Origin: Tipula vernalis
Taxonomy: Eukaryota; Arthropoda; Insecta; Diptera; Tipulidae
NCBI GenBank assembly: GCA_958295665.1
Contig: OY282560.1
Location: 40,156,590-40,220,589, forward strand
DNA: 64,000 nucleotides
Direction: 5' to 3'
Shown here: piece by piece, positions 46,214 to 56,161 of the stretch
Numbering within the stretch: position 1 is the first letter of the stretch
Layout of the letters: the number at the start of each line of letters is the position of its first letter
Notes under the pieces: model-generated
What the model saw: the letters and a program-made list of their open reading frames with translations, nothing else
Told to the model about the DNA's origin: nothing
Database searches by the model: none
Translations under genes and position numbers: made by a program

Positions 46214-47410
46214 TGGTAATGCCTGATATAGAATTTAAAGTTTTAGAAATGATTATGACTGATGAGTAAATAGCGCTATAATACTAGTAGTAACCCTGTT
46301 AGTATGGCACGATTGTGGTTTAAGTTGTAGGTCGTGAGATTTGTATATTTTTAAAATACAGATGTATGTGGCAGCTGATTGGATGGAAATGGCTCTATGA
46401 TGGGTATGTAAGTTAAGTTCAGAATAATTAGATTTGATGCTCAGAATAAAGGAATGGCCAAGGGATTTAAATTCTGAACTATACCGGTATTGTCTTGGGG
46501 AACGATCATGTTTGGTTACATGTTGTTTCGATCTTGTAAACAGTTATTTTTATTTTTAGAATAAGGTATGAATTTTTATGGTTCTTCACTTGGGAATAAT
46601 AATTATTTTTCAGCTTAAAGTTTGTTAATTTAGGAAGTTTCCACATTGTAATAACAATAATTTTCATGCAACATTAATTTGTTTGACTTATTTTATTTTG
46701 TTTTATTCATATTCCTAAATTCTAGTCATTAACCGCTAAAAACAGATATTGATAATTTACAATTTTGAATAAATGGTTATTCAATTAAGTAGTGAGTCTA
46801 AAGAGAGGTGAATAGTCGATCATCCGTTGCACTTGCAATGGAAACTATGATTTGGTGACCTTGAAATGCATAAATGTTTTTATTAATAATAATATTAACT
46901 GTAATTATTTTCAGGATGTAGAATTAGAAAGGGCACATTGAAATGATTTAGATATGGTCAGCTATCGACCGTTATGTTATTGGATGTTGGATAAAATTAT
47001 TGTGGTTGGGACAACAAATTTTTAATTTAGGAATATGGGTGTGGTTAACTAATTATTTAATTATTTACATTAGCAGGTAGAATTATATGGATTTAAGTCT
47101 GATTATTATAAGATGTTAATATTGGAATAATTAATAAAAGAATTTAATATAGGACACTAGAAGTTGCCACTTACCGTTATAATGGTTCTCACTTGCACGT
47201 TTTCAATGGTTTTTATATTGTTTATTGTTACACTAGTATTTTTATTCATTTATTTATTGTATTATCACTGGCACTGCACTATATTTCCAATTTTATTAAT
47301 TTCACTTCACTACTTTTAAACTTAAAATTTATTTATCAAATGTCACGAGTAATTTTGGTTTTTTCACAAACTTCGATTAGAGGCAAATGGTGAGATTGTG
47401 GATGAACAAG

Positions 47411-47422
47411 GGATTTATATAG
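47411..47422 (-). promoter_or_regulatory. TATA-like box on the minus strand
   Basis: CTATATAAATCC, followed about 200-250 bp downstream on the same strand by ACGGTAAGTGG, a good splice-donor consensus. It points toward the OTU-carrying LINE 1.2 kb away. May be the promoter of that element or of an unrelated transcript. Confidence 0.35.
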
Positions 47423-47574
47423 CAAATATTTACTGTTTAAGATTTTTGATGATAGGTATAACAACTAACAAATTTCATCAATAACATAAAATAATGAAGT
47501 ATAAGAAAATTCAAGCGCATACAACAATGAAATTCAATCAGCGCACGAATAATGTGTACGGCCGAAAATAAAAC

Positions 47575-47668
47575 TAACATTAGGTGTCCACCGAGGGAAA
47601 CAAAGTTTTTTATAAACGTAATGAAATTCTTTATTTGAAATGGAATATTTATTTCCTTCACTGAATCT
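47575..47668 (-). repeat. Dispersed repeat, copy A
   Basis: On the minus strand it shares CAGTGAAGG-AATA-ATATTCCATTT, an AATTTCAT stretch, TTTCCCT and GACACCTAATGTTAG with 56,781-56,873 on the plus strand, in the same order and spacing over about 93 bp. Confidence 0.7.
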
Positions 47669-49262
47669 GCTCTTTAAACAACAAAAAAAAAAAATTTACC
47701 TCTCTCTTGCTTTTACGAACATTTTTGTTTCCTTGTATTTGTTTTTTTTTGGTATATTATGTAGATGTACGTCTGTACATTATCTTGTACATACACAATT
47801 GAGTCGATTGTTGTCGATTAGTTTTAGTTTAGAAAAAAAACTTATGAACGCCGGTCGTGCGATTTTTTGTATCGCGAAATAAAAAAGATGAATTAAAATA
47901 TGAATGAATGATTCTAATATAAATGAAAACAAGTTGATTTTGTTCCGTAGTATACGGCCCAAAACCTATAAAGGAATTCAAACAAAATATTTTCGATTTT
48001 CAAAAAATCGATTTCTCTATAAAGTTAGCAGTTGGTTGGACTAATAAAGCCTTATTCAAAATTGTTTGTGCAAATTAAAAATTAAGACAACAAACACATT
48101 TAAAGGAATAAACAGTTACTCGCGACATGATGTGTTCTTTATAAATAGAAGATCTACAAATAAAGAAAAGTGAGTTTTCCAGCGAGTGTAAAATTTCTCA
48201 AGCATGCGGTAAATCACTTTTGTTACGCGTCGATTATGCCATTTTTCGTTGTATACTTGACGAAAAATACCTAAATTAAACAATTACAATCACTGGAAAA
48301 CTTTCACTTTTCTTTACTTGTAGAACAATCTACTATTATTTGTGTAAATTGTCCCTTTTAAAGTGGAGAAAAAAAGAAAAACTGATTTTTTTGTTTTCTT
48401 CACATTTTTATTTATATTTCGATAATAGATGAACGGCCGTTAACGGGACAAAAACCTTTTCACGTGGTTCGACGATCTCTTTATAACAATTTTTATTTTT
48501 GAAAATCGCAGAAAATATTTCTCTCATTTAAGGTCGTCGGCCCGTGCGTTGTTTTATTATTAATAACTCGGTAAGGGTTGAACAGCCTCTAGTCGACCAA
48601 CACCATTTAATTTGCATGGAACGATAAAACTATTCTTATTCATATACTACCAAACTATCCTATTCTATGTGACCTCTTACTTTATACTCTAGGCGTATGT
48701 AGTTCTACATTTAAAGGTCGTGTCTCACAATCATCTGCTTTTTTGTCTTAAGTTTTAATATGCACAAACAATTTTGAAGACATATTTTAAGCAGTTTTGA
48801 ATTAAGCTTCATTATTAGTTCAGCCAACTTCTTTAATTTTACACTGAAATCGATTTTAAAGGAAATATTTTTTGAATTCCTATCGATTGTGTGCTGTTCA
48901 TGACGTCAAAATATAACGTGTACGCTGTTTAATGCCGAACACCCTTAAAATTGAATAAGCATCCCATCTTCACTCTGTTTCTGTATTTTAAAAGTCCTAT
49001 AGGGTCAAACTAAAATACTTGAACCTAATTTCCGGCAGAGATATGTGGTACAGTGTTCGTTATGTTGTGAAAATGGACACTCGTTTTTCAGTAGTAAACT
49101 ACTTGTAATTGTTTACTTTTTTTTAAATTCCTGAATATCTGTGAATTTATTTATTTATTTAGTTATCCTTATCACCAACTTATTTAATTGTCCATATAGT
49201 TATAACGAACTGGTTACATTATTAAAAAATTTAATAAAATTATATCATTAAAATATTTCAAA

Positions 49263-50600
49263 ATTTTTTTTTTTTCAAAATTTACCAATAATCTAAAAAA
49301 TGCTTTGGCACCAATTTCTTAAATGGGTCTCTACGAATAAAGATGGGGCTCAGTATTTATTAATTTGCATCTACCTCGATATGCTGGAAGTATGAAAGCA
49401 GGCAGGCTTACATCTCTAGGTAGCCTTGGGAAAGCTTACATTTAAAAGCGCTTTTACACTCTATCTATGCCATCTGAGTAGTTATTATAAAACAGATTCC
49501 ATACGGCAACACCATATTCTAACAATGAACGAACAAACGGGATGTATACAATTTTAATCACGTAAGAATCCTGAAAATCTTTGGAAAACTTTTTGACAAA
49601 CCTAAGCATAGAATTCGCTTTAGAAATGCAACCCTCAATGTGCTTATGAAATGATAGATTCGCTGTAAAAGTTATACCTAAATTCTTAAACCCTTCGACA
49701 CTTTCAATAATGCAATCGTCAAAAAAGTAACGTAACTAGTGGGTGAGTGTAATCGGGTAAAGCAGATTGTTTTGCATTTGTAGATCTATAACATCAAATT
49801 ATGCGATGTACACGAAGCTTTGAAGTTTGTCGGATCCGATTGAAAGTCAATTGCATCATTGGCGCAAGAAATAGTTGTGAAAATTTTAATGTCGTCCGCA
49901 TAAATTACTCAGACAATTTACCACATCATTTACGAAAAGAATAAAAAACATGGAGCCAAATGACTACCTTGATGAGCTCCTGAAGAACTCTTGAAGTGAA
50001 ATTATACCAATTTTCACTATTTGAGTTCTAAATTCCAGGTAAGACCTAATCCAATCAATCGGCAAAACAGTTACAATCCAAGGAGTCAAGTTTCCGCAGC
50101 AGCAATTCATGATCGATCTTATCAAAGGCCTTTCACAAATTTCTTTCGTGTAAATGACCCATACAAAATTACTATTTAATAGTGCATATAAAATACAATT
50201 TGAAAACAAATCTAAGTTAGTTACAGTTGACCAATCAAGGAAAAATTCAAGCTATCCTGTGAAAAATCCATGAGAAATGAATATCTAAACATGAAACCAC
50301 AATTTCCCTTTAACTAGTTACAAGCAATGCTTTGTTAAAACTGAAATAATGCAAATACCTCTATAGTTCTCGGCATCGCTTCAAGATCCATATTTAAAAG
50401 TTGGCTTAATAAGTAAGCGTTCCCATAGAAGAGAGAAGCAACTAGGGAAATATGGCCAGAAATTGCACTACCGGCTAATTTTAGAAAATGAGTGGAATAC
50501 AATCGAATCCGGCACTTTCATTAATATCAAGAATGGACAATTCGGATAAAATAGTATCTACTTCCAGACGAAACATAGAATATTTTAACTCGCTTACAAC
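49263..50600 (-). pseudogene. Jockey-like LINE RT remnant with 3' poly(A)
   Basis: Minus-strand pieces in order: FRLEVDTILSELSILDINES with AGFDCIPLIF (50,565-50,490), DAENYRGICIISVLTKH (about 50,360), KAFDKIDHELLLRKLDSLD (catalytic box, about 50,130), WIRSYLEFR, SSGAHQGSHLAP (about 49,970), YADD intact at 49,902-49,891, HNLML, CKTICFTR, then EGFKNLGITFTANLSFHKHI, SLLEYGVAVWNLFYNNYSDG and LPRLPRDVSLP. A poly-A tail (poly-T at about 49,264-49,275) marks the 3' end. The pattern is that of jockey-clade ORF2. Several frame changes; the endonuclease half is missing (5'-truncated). Confidence 0.9.
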
Positions 50601-50739
50601 AATATTTAAAATACATAGATTTTGTATTATATACAATGTCCAACAAATTATTTGCCCATTAGATTTGTTTTTGTAATTAACAAAATGCGAAAAGTTATTC
50701 AGCTTTGATTTAATTGATGATGCAAGCTCCAGAATATAA

Positions 50740-50815
50740 CTGCTGTAAAGAATATATATGTACATATATACTATATTTATATATACGTATATATAATATA
50801 TATATATTCTTTAAT
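50740..50815. repeat. TA-rich microsatellite
   Basis: Alternating TA with a few C/G interruptions, directly next to the foldback element that starts at 50,820. Confidence 0.85.
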
Positions 50816-50819
50816 AGAG

Positions 50820-51921
50820 TTTCCCAAAATTTGGCTCTTTCCAGCGCCCCTCCTCTCCCCTTCCACGATTAATACTTTTTGGAAGTTAAGAAATTGAGCG
50901 ATTTTAGGCTATTCTCGATAGGTAACCATTCTACTTAAGTTGCTTTATTTTAATGTTATAGGCATCATTCTCTTCGTTTTTTATTGAACTTTCATTTGAA
51001 GTCAGTTTCAGCCTCATATTTAATATTGGCTAAACGCGACACCAAAAGGTACAATCTTATTTTTTTATTAGAAAATGGCATGTTTTACAATTTTCGCTAA
51101 ATCAGTGAATTTTTACTAAAATACATAGACTCAGTTGTTTCATGTTTTCATGACCTTTACAAATTTTTGAACCACATTTAATTTTTTCAAACACTTTTAA
51201 AGTTGGGTACAAGCGTTTGAATGCACCCAATTTTTCGGAAATCGTAATATTCACCCCTCTGTAGCTTTTCTCGTTTTACTCCGAACGACACCAGCTTTTG
51301 GAAGGAAGCTCATCATTAAAAAAAATCAGGGATAGTAACGCACGTTTTAATTCTGTATTTCACAAATATCTCAGCTTCTATTTATCATGCTAAAAAAAAG
51401 TATATACTACTTTTTTATTTTGAGTTTACCTTTAAATCGAACATTTTTAACTTAATATTACAGTAAACAAATAAAAAATCTCTCAGATCAATTTTGATTT
51501 TATATAGATCATAATAAAATTCAGAAGCATAAGGAAAAGCTCAATAGTAGGTTCAACACTGTTAAAAAATCACAGTTGTGATCCCCTTGATAAAAAATGG
51601 TGCAAATTATCTTGTATCTACTATTAAACTTACCCCTACTTATAATTTTAAAAATGTTAGATTTAAAGGCAAACTTATAATAAATAAAGTAGTACAAATT
51701 TTTTTTTTAATATGATAAACAGAAGCTGAGCTATTAGGTGTTTTAAAAAAATTATAACGTAGTGGGGCGAGAAAACGGAGAGAATGAGGGTATACCTTTA
51801 AAAACAAAGCAATCTAAGTAGAATGGTTACCTATCTATTAGCCTAAAATCACTCAATTTCTTAACTTCAAAAAATCATAGTTTGAGAAGTGTGGGCCAGG
51901 AAGGGGTCAAATTTTGGGAAA
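50820..51921. mobile_element. Foldback/MITE element, 1.1 kb, inverted arms
   Basis: The left end TTTCCCAAAATTTG and its inverted copy at 51,908-51,921 mark the borders. The outer arms share GAAGTTAAGAAATTGAG, GATTTTAGGCTA and GGTAACCATTCTACTTA; inner arms at about 51,357-51,470 and 51,640-51,745 share CTCAGCTTCT, TTTATCAT and CCTTTAAATC-AACATTTTTAA. The centre is near 51,555. The left arm is longer by a few hundred bases. No coding region. Its source is unknown. Confidence 0.78.
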
Positions 51922-52329
51922 ATCCATTTTTCATTGACTAATTTTCTGGAAAAAAGTTACAGATAAATCTGTGAATGCAGTAAAATGCATGCGCCCGGTT
52001 TTTTTAAAAAGTAATGGATAAGCCCATATATACTTCTTACGCAATTAGGATGTAATTTATATTTTTTGTGAGTCTTGCCCCTTCTATTTTTAGATTTATC
52101 AAGTCATTATTATGCCACGTTTCCTTTTTTGTACTTGAAGCTGTTATCCTAGGGATAAATCTCTCCATACCTTAATTAATGTTTCAATTGAAAATCCGGA
52201 AATGCATTTAAGGAAATGTAATCATTACAAAATTTAAAATTCATGAGTTCACATTTTCTTCCACCAACTCGCAGCATTTAAAAATATAAAAATACATATT
52301 GTATATTAACGAATTTCGTATGAGTTGAG

Positions 52330-53165
52330 TTAGAAAAATCTGTATGGCTGAAAAGTTCATGCCGAGACCGTGCGAGGTCTTTTACGAGGTGCAAATTTCC
52401 ATGGCAGAAACGCGGGATAAAAACAAATTATTCATAACAATAATATAAAAACACATGGATAAGGTGTACTACTTCAGCATTATAATTACTATATTCTCAG
52501 ATGAGAGTAACTTTAATATTTTTGGCTTCGAATCCCAAGTGAAATGATGAAATAATATTCAATCAATTCAACGCTGCCGTACGTAACTTGATTTACATAA
52601 CGAGAGAAAACGCATTTTGGGAAAATCGATGTAAAAGTTTTGAAAATATTATATTCTACACCAAAATTGAAAACTATTCTTCTTAAGCGTTTCTTAATCT
52701 AGTTTTAAGTAATTATTTTTGTTAATTTTAATGATAAAGTTTATTATTAGTTATCGATTGGCATCAATAACTGAATTCGGCCGAAAATATAGTTCTGTAA
52801 AATATGCAGTGAAACATGAATGTGGGCATGATGAAATGGCGTGGGGGTATATATCAGATGGAAACATAGACCGATTTCTCAAGGAAAATTTGATTCCAAG
52901 CTATTTAACCCTTGGAGTGTTAAAAAGCTTGGAATTTAAGATTGTTTCGAAATTTATCAGGAGAACGATCCGATACGTTCATCTTATATCGTCCAATAAT
53001 GACTTTTGTATTATTGTCTCGAAGTTATGAAAATACCACACATCACCGGGCTTAAATATTATTGAAAACTTGTCGCTTAAGTTAAAACTCGGAATTCGAA
53101 ATCACCCCATTTCCAACAAAAATGTGCCCAGAAAGCGTTGGCTGTTTGGTAATGGCTATGTTTAT
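52330..53165 (+). pseudogene. Tc1-type transposase remnant
   Basis: Ordered fragments of a Tc1-type transposase, of a different family from the one at 41.8-42.8 kb. LLRGANFHGRNAG (about 52,400) resembles the region before the catalytic core; IFSDESNFNIFGFE (about 52,494) holds the first catalytic Asp. VKHECGHDEMAWGYISDGNI (about 52,806) matches the VKHGGG..MVWG box, followed by LKENLIPSYLTLG. SSNNDF stands where QDND is expected, and SPGLNIIENL then KLGIRNHPISNKN (about 53,045-53,120) holds the Glu. A 103-codon stretch (52,719-53,030) is still open, but an insertion splits the core and the second Asp region is damaged. No inverted repeats identified. Confidence 0.85.
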
Positions 53166-53966
53166 GTTTTGTATTAATGTACTAATAAATGTATCTGCAG
53201 TTAACAATTAAGCCGCTATAGCATGAGATGGAAAAAAAAAAAATTAATTTTTCATAATTCTCATTCAGATCGAAACTGAACTTGCAAAATTCTTGATAAT
53301 TTCGCTCTTCGTAATAAAAGTATTGTAATATTACAAACCGATAGAAATCTTTGTTCAACTATTTTAATTATTAACTACAAATATTTTAAATATATTATAA
53401 TATTATTTAATATAGTATACATAAAAAATATTTTATCTATTTAATTAAATATTTAATTTTATAATATTTTTTTTTTTTTTCAAATTAATCTAAAACTAAT
53501 TGTCATAATTTTAAATGTTAAAATGAACTGAAAATTGTTAATTTAATTGTTCAATAATTATATTTGGTTAAATAACCGAAGGAAATAATTGAATTAAAAA
53601 TTTAAACAAAGAAAATAAGTAAATTAGCAAAAAACCGTTTTTTTCATGTTTAACCTGGAAAGCTCATTGTTTCCACCAGAAGTTGAACATTTCATATTTG
53701 GTCTAGTTAAATAAAAATGCTATGTTGAAAAAGTTAACAATTTGTAAAATAATTAAAAAGTAGGTAGAAATGAAGAGTGTTTTCCCATTTTAAGGGTGTT
53801 GCGAACTAATCGATTTCTCATTTTTAACCTTTTTTACAGATTAACTGGACTATATCATCTGTACTTTTCTCTAGAATAAAAATTTAATACAAATTGTATT
53901 GATTATTTTCCAAAATGATTTTGAATTTCAAACCATTTTTTAATTTAGGAATACCATAAATCACAC
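53166..53966. other. No gene recognised
   Basis: Extremely AT-rich with poly-A near 53,233 and poly-T near 53,470. Confidence 0.6.
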
Positions 53967-54252
53967 ACAATTTAAAAATGAAAGTTTAAAATACCACAAA
54001 ATTTTGGTTTACAAAATATGTAAAAACATTTACATATTTTAAAAATTTATGCATAGTGCATATCGTGAACAAAAATTCGCACCATCAGTTGCTTTTATTT
54101 ACTTCTTATTGAGTTAATAAAAAGCAACTGATGATCTGAATTTTACTTCACAAAATGCATTTTACACAAATTTCTAAAATAAATGTTTTTATTTTTTATT
54201 CGTTTTGAAAATCAAAATTTTGTGATTTTTTAAACTTTCATTTTTAGATTGT
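53967..54252. mobile_element. Small foldback MITE, 286 bp
   Basis: Outer arms of about 50 bp: ACAATTTAAAAATGAAAGTT at the left and ACAATCTAAAAATGAAAGTT in reverse complement at the right, continuing through CACAAAATTTTG. Two smaller hairpins lie inside: CATCAGTTGCTTTT with AAAAGCAACTGATG, and AAAATATGTAAA with TTTACATATTTT. No coding region. Confidence 0.8.
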
Positions 54253-54586
54253 ATTGAAATAAAAAGCTTAGATTATTAATTTATTTAAAATAAAAACAAT
54301 ATTAAAAAATTATTATTTGATCTATTTTTAATTTCATAGGATTGGGTTACGCTGTAATACCAGTTTAACCTGCACAAACTATTTGAATATTTTGATTGCA
54401 AGGAAAAATAAATAAAATTTCGTAGAAGTAGCACAAAATTAGATAAAACCATGAATGAAATATTTTCTACGTTTTCAATTCCTTTATTCATAAATTAAAT
54501 AGTTCGATGCAGAAAAAATCTATTTAAAAGTATATATTGTGTTATGCATTTGTGCATACTATAATATATATGTATAATAGTACATT

Positions 54587-54717
54587 GTGTCATTAGGATT
54601 AAAAGTGATACTTTGTTTGACGAGCAATTATATTTGCATGCGAGGCGAAGCGCAGCGTAGCCGAGCAAAAGCAAATATTTGCGAGTCAAACAAAGTCACT
54701 TTTAATCCGAATAACAC
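54587..54717. repeat. Long hairpin with GC-rich loop upstream of the recombinase
   Basis: The left arm 54,587-54,637 (GTGTCATTAGGATTAAAAGT...TTTGTTTGAC...ATATTTGC) pairs with 54,671-54,717. The loop holds GAGGCGAAGCGCAGCGTAGC, a strong GC island in AT-rich DNA. The edge motif GGATTAAAAGTG recurs at 56,330-56,341, downstream of the recombinase gene, so the two may mark the ends of one element. Confidence 0.8.
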
Positions 54718-54921
54718 ATACTATTTTTTCTTCAACGAAGAAATGCTTATTATGAACTAATTATACAAGTAAGTACAAATTATGTAATTAAAATTTCAAA
54801 ATTGAAAGTAATTTTGTTGAAATATTTTGTGAAACTAAGGAGATCATGACTTTTGTTTGGTTTGACTATTGTAAGTGTCAAACTGCCAAGCTATAATTAT
54901 AATATTTTTCTTGCGAACAAA

Positions 54922-56161
54922 ATGTTTGAATCAGAAGATTTATCAAATTTACCTCCGGATGTGGTTCAAACAGCAAAGGAAATTGTATTAAACCTATTGC
55001 CATCAAAATCACGTAAGATTTACGAGTGCGCATATAACCGATTTTTGAAGTGGTGTACTGAAAAAAATGTGCAATCTGGATTATATTCAGAAAGCGTTCT
55101 ATTGGCATACTTTGCCAATTTGTCTACGAAGATGAAAAGTTCGACTCTTTGGGCGCAATATTCTATGGTTAAGGCCACATTAAATTATAAAAATGGCGTA
55201 AACATCGAAAAATATTCCAAATTGCGAGCATTTTTAAAAAAACAGAATGTTGGTTACACAGCAAAAAAATCGAGGGTTCTCGATAAAGCACAAATCGACT
55301 TGTTTTTAAATTTTGCTCCCGATAAAACATATTTAATGATGAAGGTAAGCTTTAAAACTTAAAGATAATATTTATACTTATATTTTGGTATTTTTCTAGC
55401 AGGTTGTTTTAATACTGGGAGTAGCGGGTGCATGTCGTTGCGACGAACTAGTAAATTTAAAGATAGATGACATAGAAGACGTTCAATCAGCTTTGTTGGT
55501 AAAAATTCCCAACTCCAAAACAAACAAATCGCGCCTCTTTACTGTTTTGGGAGAAAGTTATTTGGGGATTTGCAGAAAGTACTTTGCTCTTCGCCCAGAA
55601 AATTTCGAGGAACGACGTCGTTTTATAAAATACCAGGGTGGAGTATGTCATCGGGTAGTAGTTGGTATTCACAAAATTAGTAGCGTTGCAAAAGAGGTGG
55701 CATTGCATTTAAATTTAAAAAATGCAAGTGAATATACCGGTCATTGCTTGCGTCGAACTTCAGCTACACTCCTTGTAGATTCTGGCGGTGACCTCACTTG
55801 CCTTAAAAGGCATGGTGGTTGGAAATCTAATACTGTAGCTGAGGGATACTTAGAAGATTCCACAACAAATAAAACAAACACTGCTATAAAAATATTACGG
55901 CCCGATGAACTTAGTACCAGCTACAGTACTAGTACCAGCTACAGTACTACTCATGAAAATATAACCGCTCATGATACTGTAGAAAATGAGGATACCTTTG
56001 CTGCAGAAATATTACCTTCCGAAGATCCCAGTACCAGTCCAATTACCAATATTGTTGGCAATATGGTTACAAATGATAATAATGTTGACAAATCCGGTTT
56101 GCTTAATTTTTATCAAAGTTGTTCAAATTGTACTTTTAACATTAATATCCAGAACAAATAA
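54922..56161 (+). CDS. Crypton-like tyrosine recombinase, two exons
   Basis: Tyrosine recombinases cut and rejoin DNA through a covalent Tyr link; Cryptons are eukaryotic transposons that use one. Exon 1 is 54,922-55,344 (ATG, 141 codons, ends in phase 0 at AAG|GTAAGC). Exon 2 is 55,400-56,161. About 394 residues. Exon 1 holds an N-terminal SAM-like DNA-binding domain (SKSRKIYECAYNRFLKWC, LLAYFANLS). Exon 2 holds the catalytic domain: GACRCDELVNL (Arg 154), KIPNSKTNKSRLF (Lys near 181), GHCLRRTSATLL (His 256, Arg 259), KRHGGWKSNTVAEGYL (Trp 282, Tyr 291). The full R-K-H-R-W-Y set is present with no stop. A Ser/Thr-rich tail with a repeated STSYST follows. An upstream TTG-initiated extension exists, but the ATG with preceding ACAAA is the better start. 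It could be a young transposon or a domesticated copy. Confidence 0.88.
55345..55399 (+). other. Intron of the recombinase, tandem acceptor
   Basis: 55 bp, GTAAGC...TTTTTCTAG, a typical short fly intron. The acceptor is TAGCAG, so splicing may occur at either AG; both keep the frame, adding or omitting one Gln codon. Without removal the frame hits TAA near 55,360. Confidence 0.85.

Larger units (their letters stand above)
43150..46260 (-). mobile_element. Non-LTR retrotransposon with OTU protease, endonuclease and RT
   Basis: Reading the minus strand, protein-coding remnants occur in the order OTU-like protease (46,213-45,680), APE-type endonuclease (45,490-44,915) and RT with C-terminal region (about 44,570-43,150). 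Spacing is continuous and orientation the same, so this is one element. RT-like sequence (YGLKTTALTFSN, RRLRKYEF) continues to within about 20-40 bp of the Tc1 element at 43,136, so that transposon probably landed inside this LINE. Its 5' end is not defined; the stretch up to about 47.67 kb may be its leader. Frameshifts and stops occur in all domains. Confidence 0.8.
46261..49262. other. No clear gene; possible LINE leader and promoter
   Basis: AT-rich. 47,575-47,668 (-) is a diverged copy of 56,781-56,873 (+). A TATA-like box on the minus strand lies at 47,411-47,422 and a GTAAGTGG splice-donor-like site near 47,174. 48,500-48,720 is slightly GC-richer but shows no motif. The rest holds nothing I can name. 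Confidence 0.45.

Noticed and set aside
52719..53030. 103-codon frame as a host gene
   Set aside because: Its VKH..G..MAWGYIS and downstream LNIIENL motifs identify a Tc1 transposase remnant.
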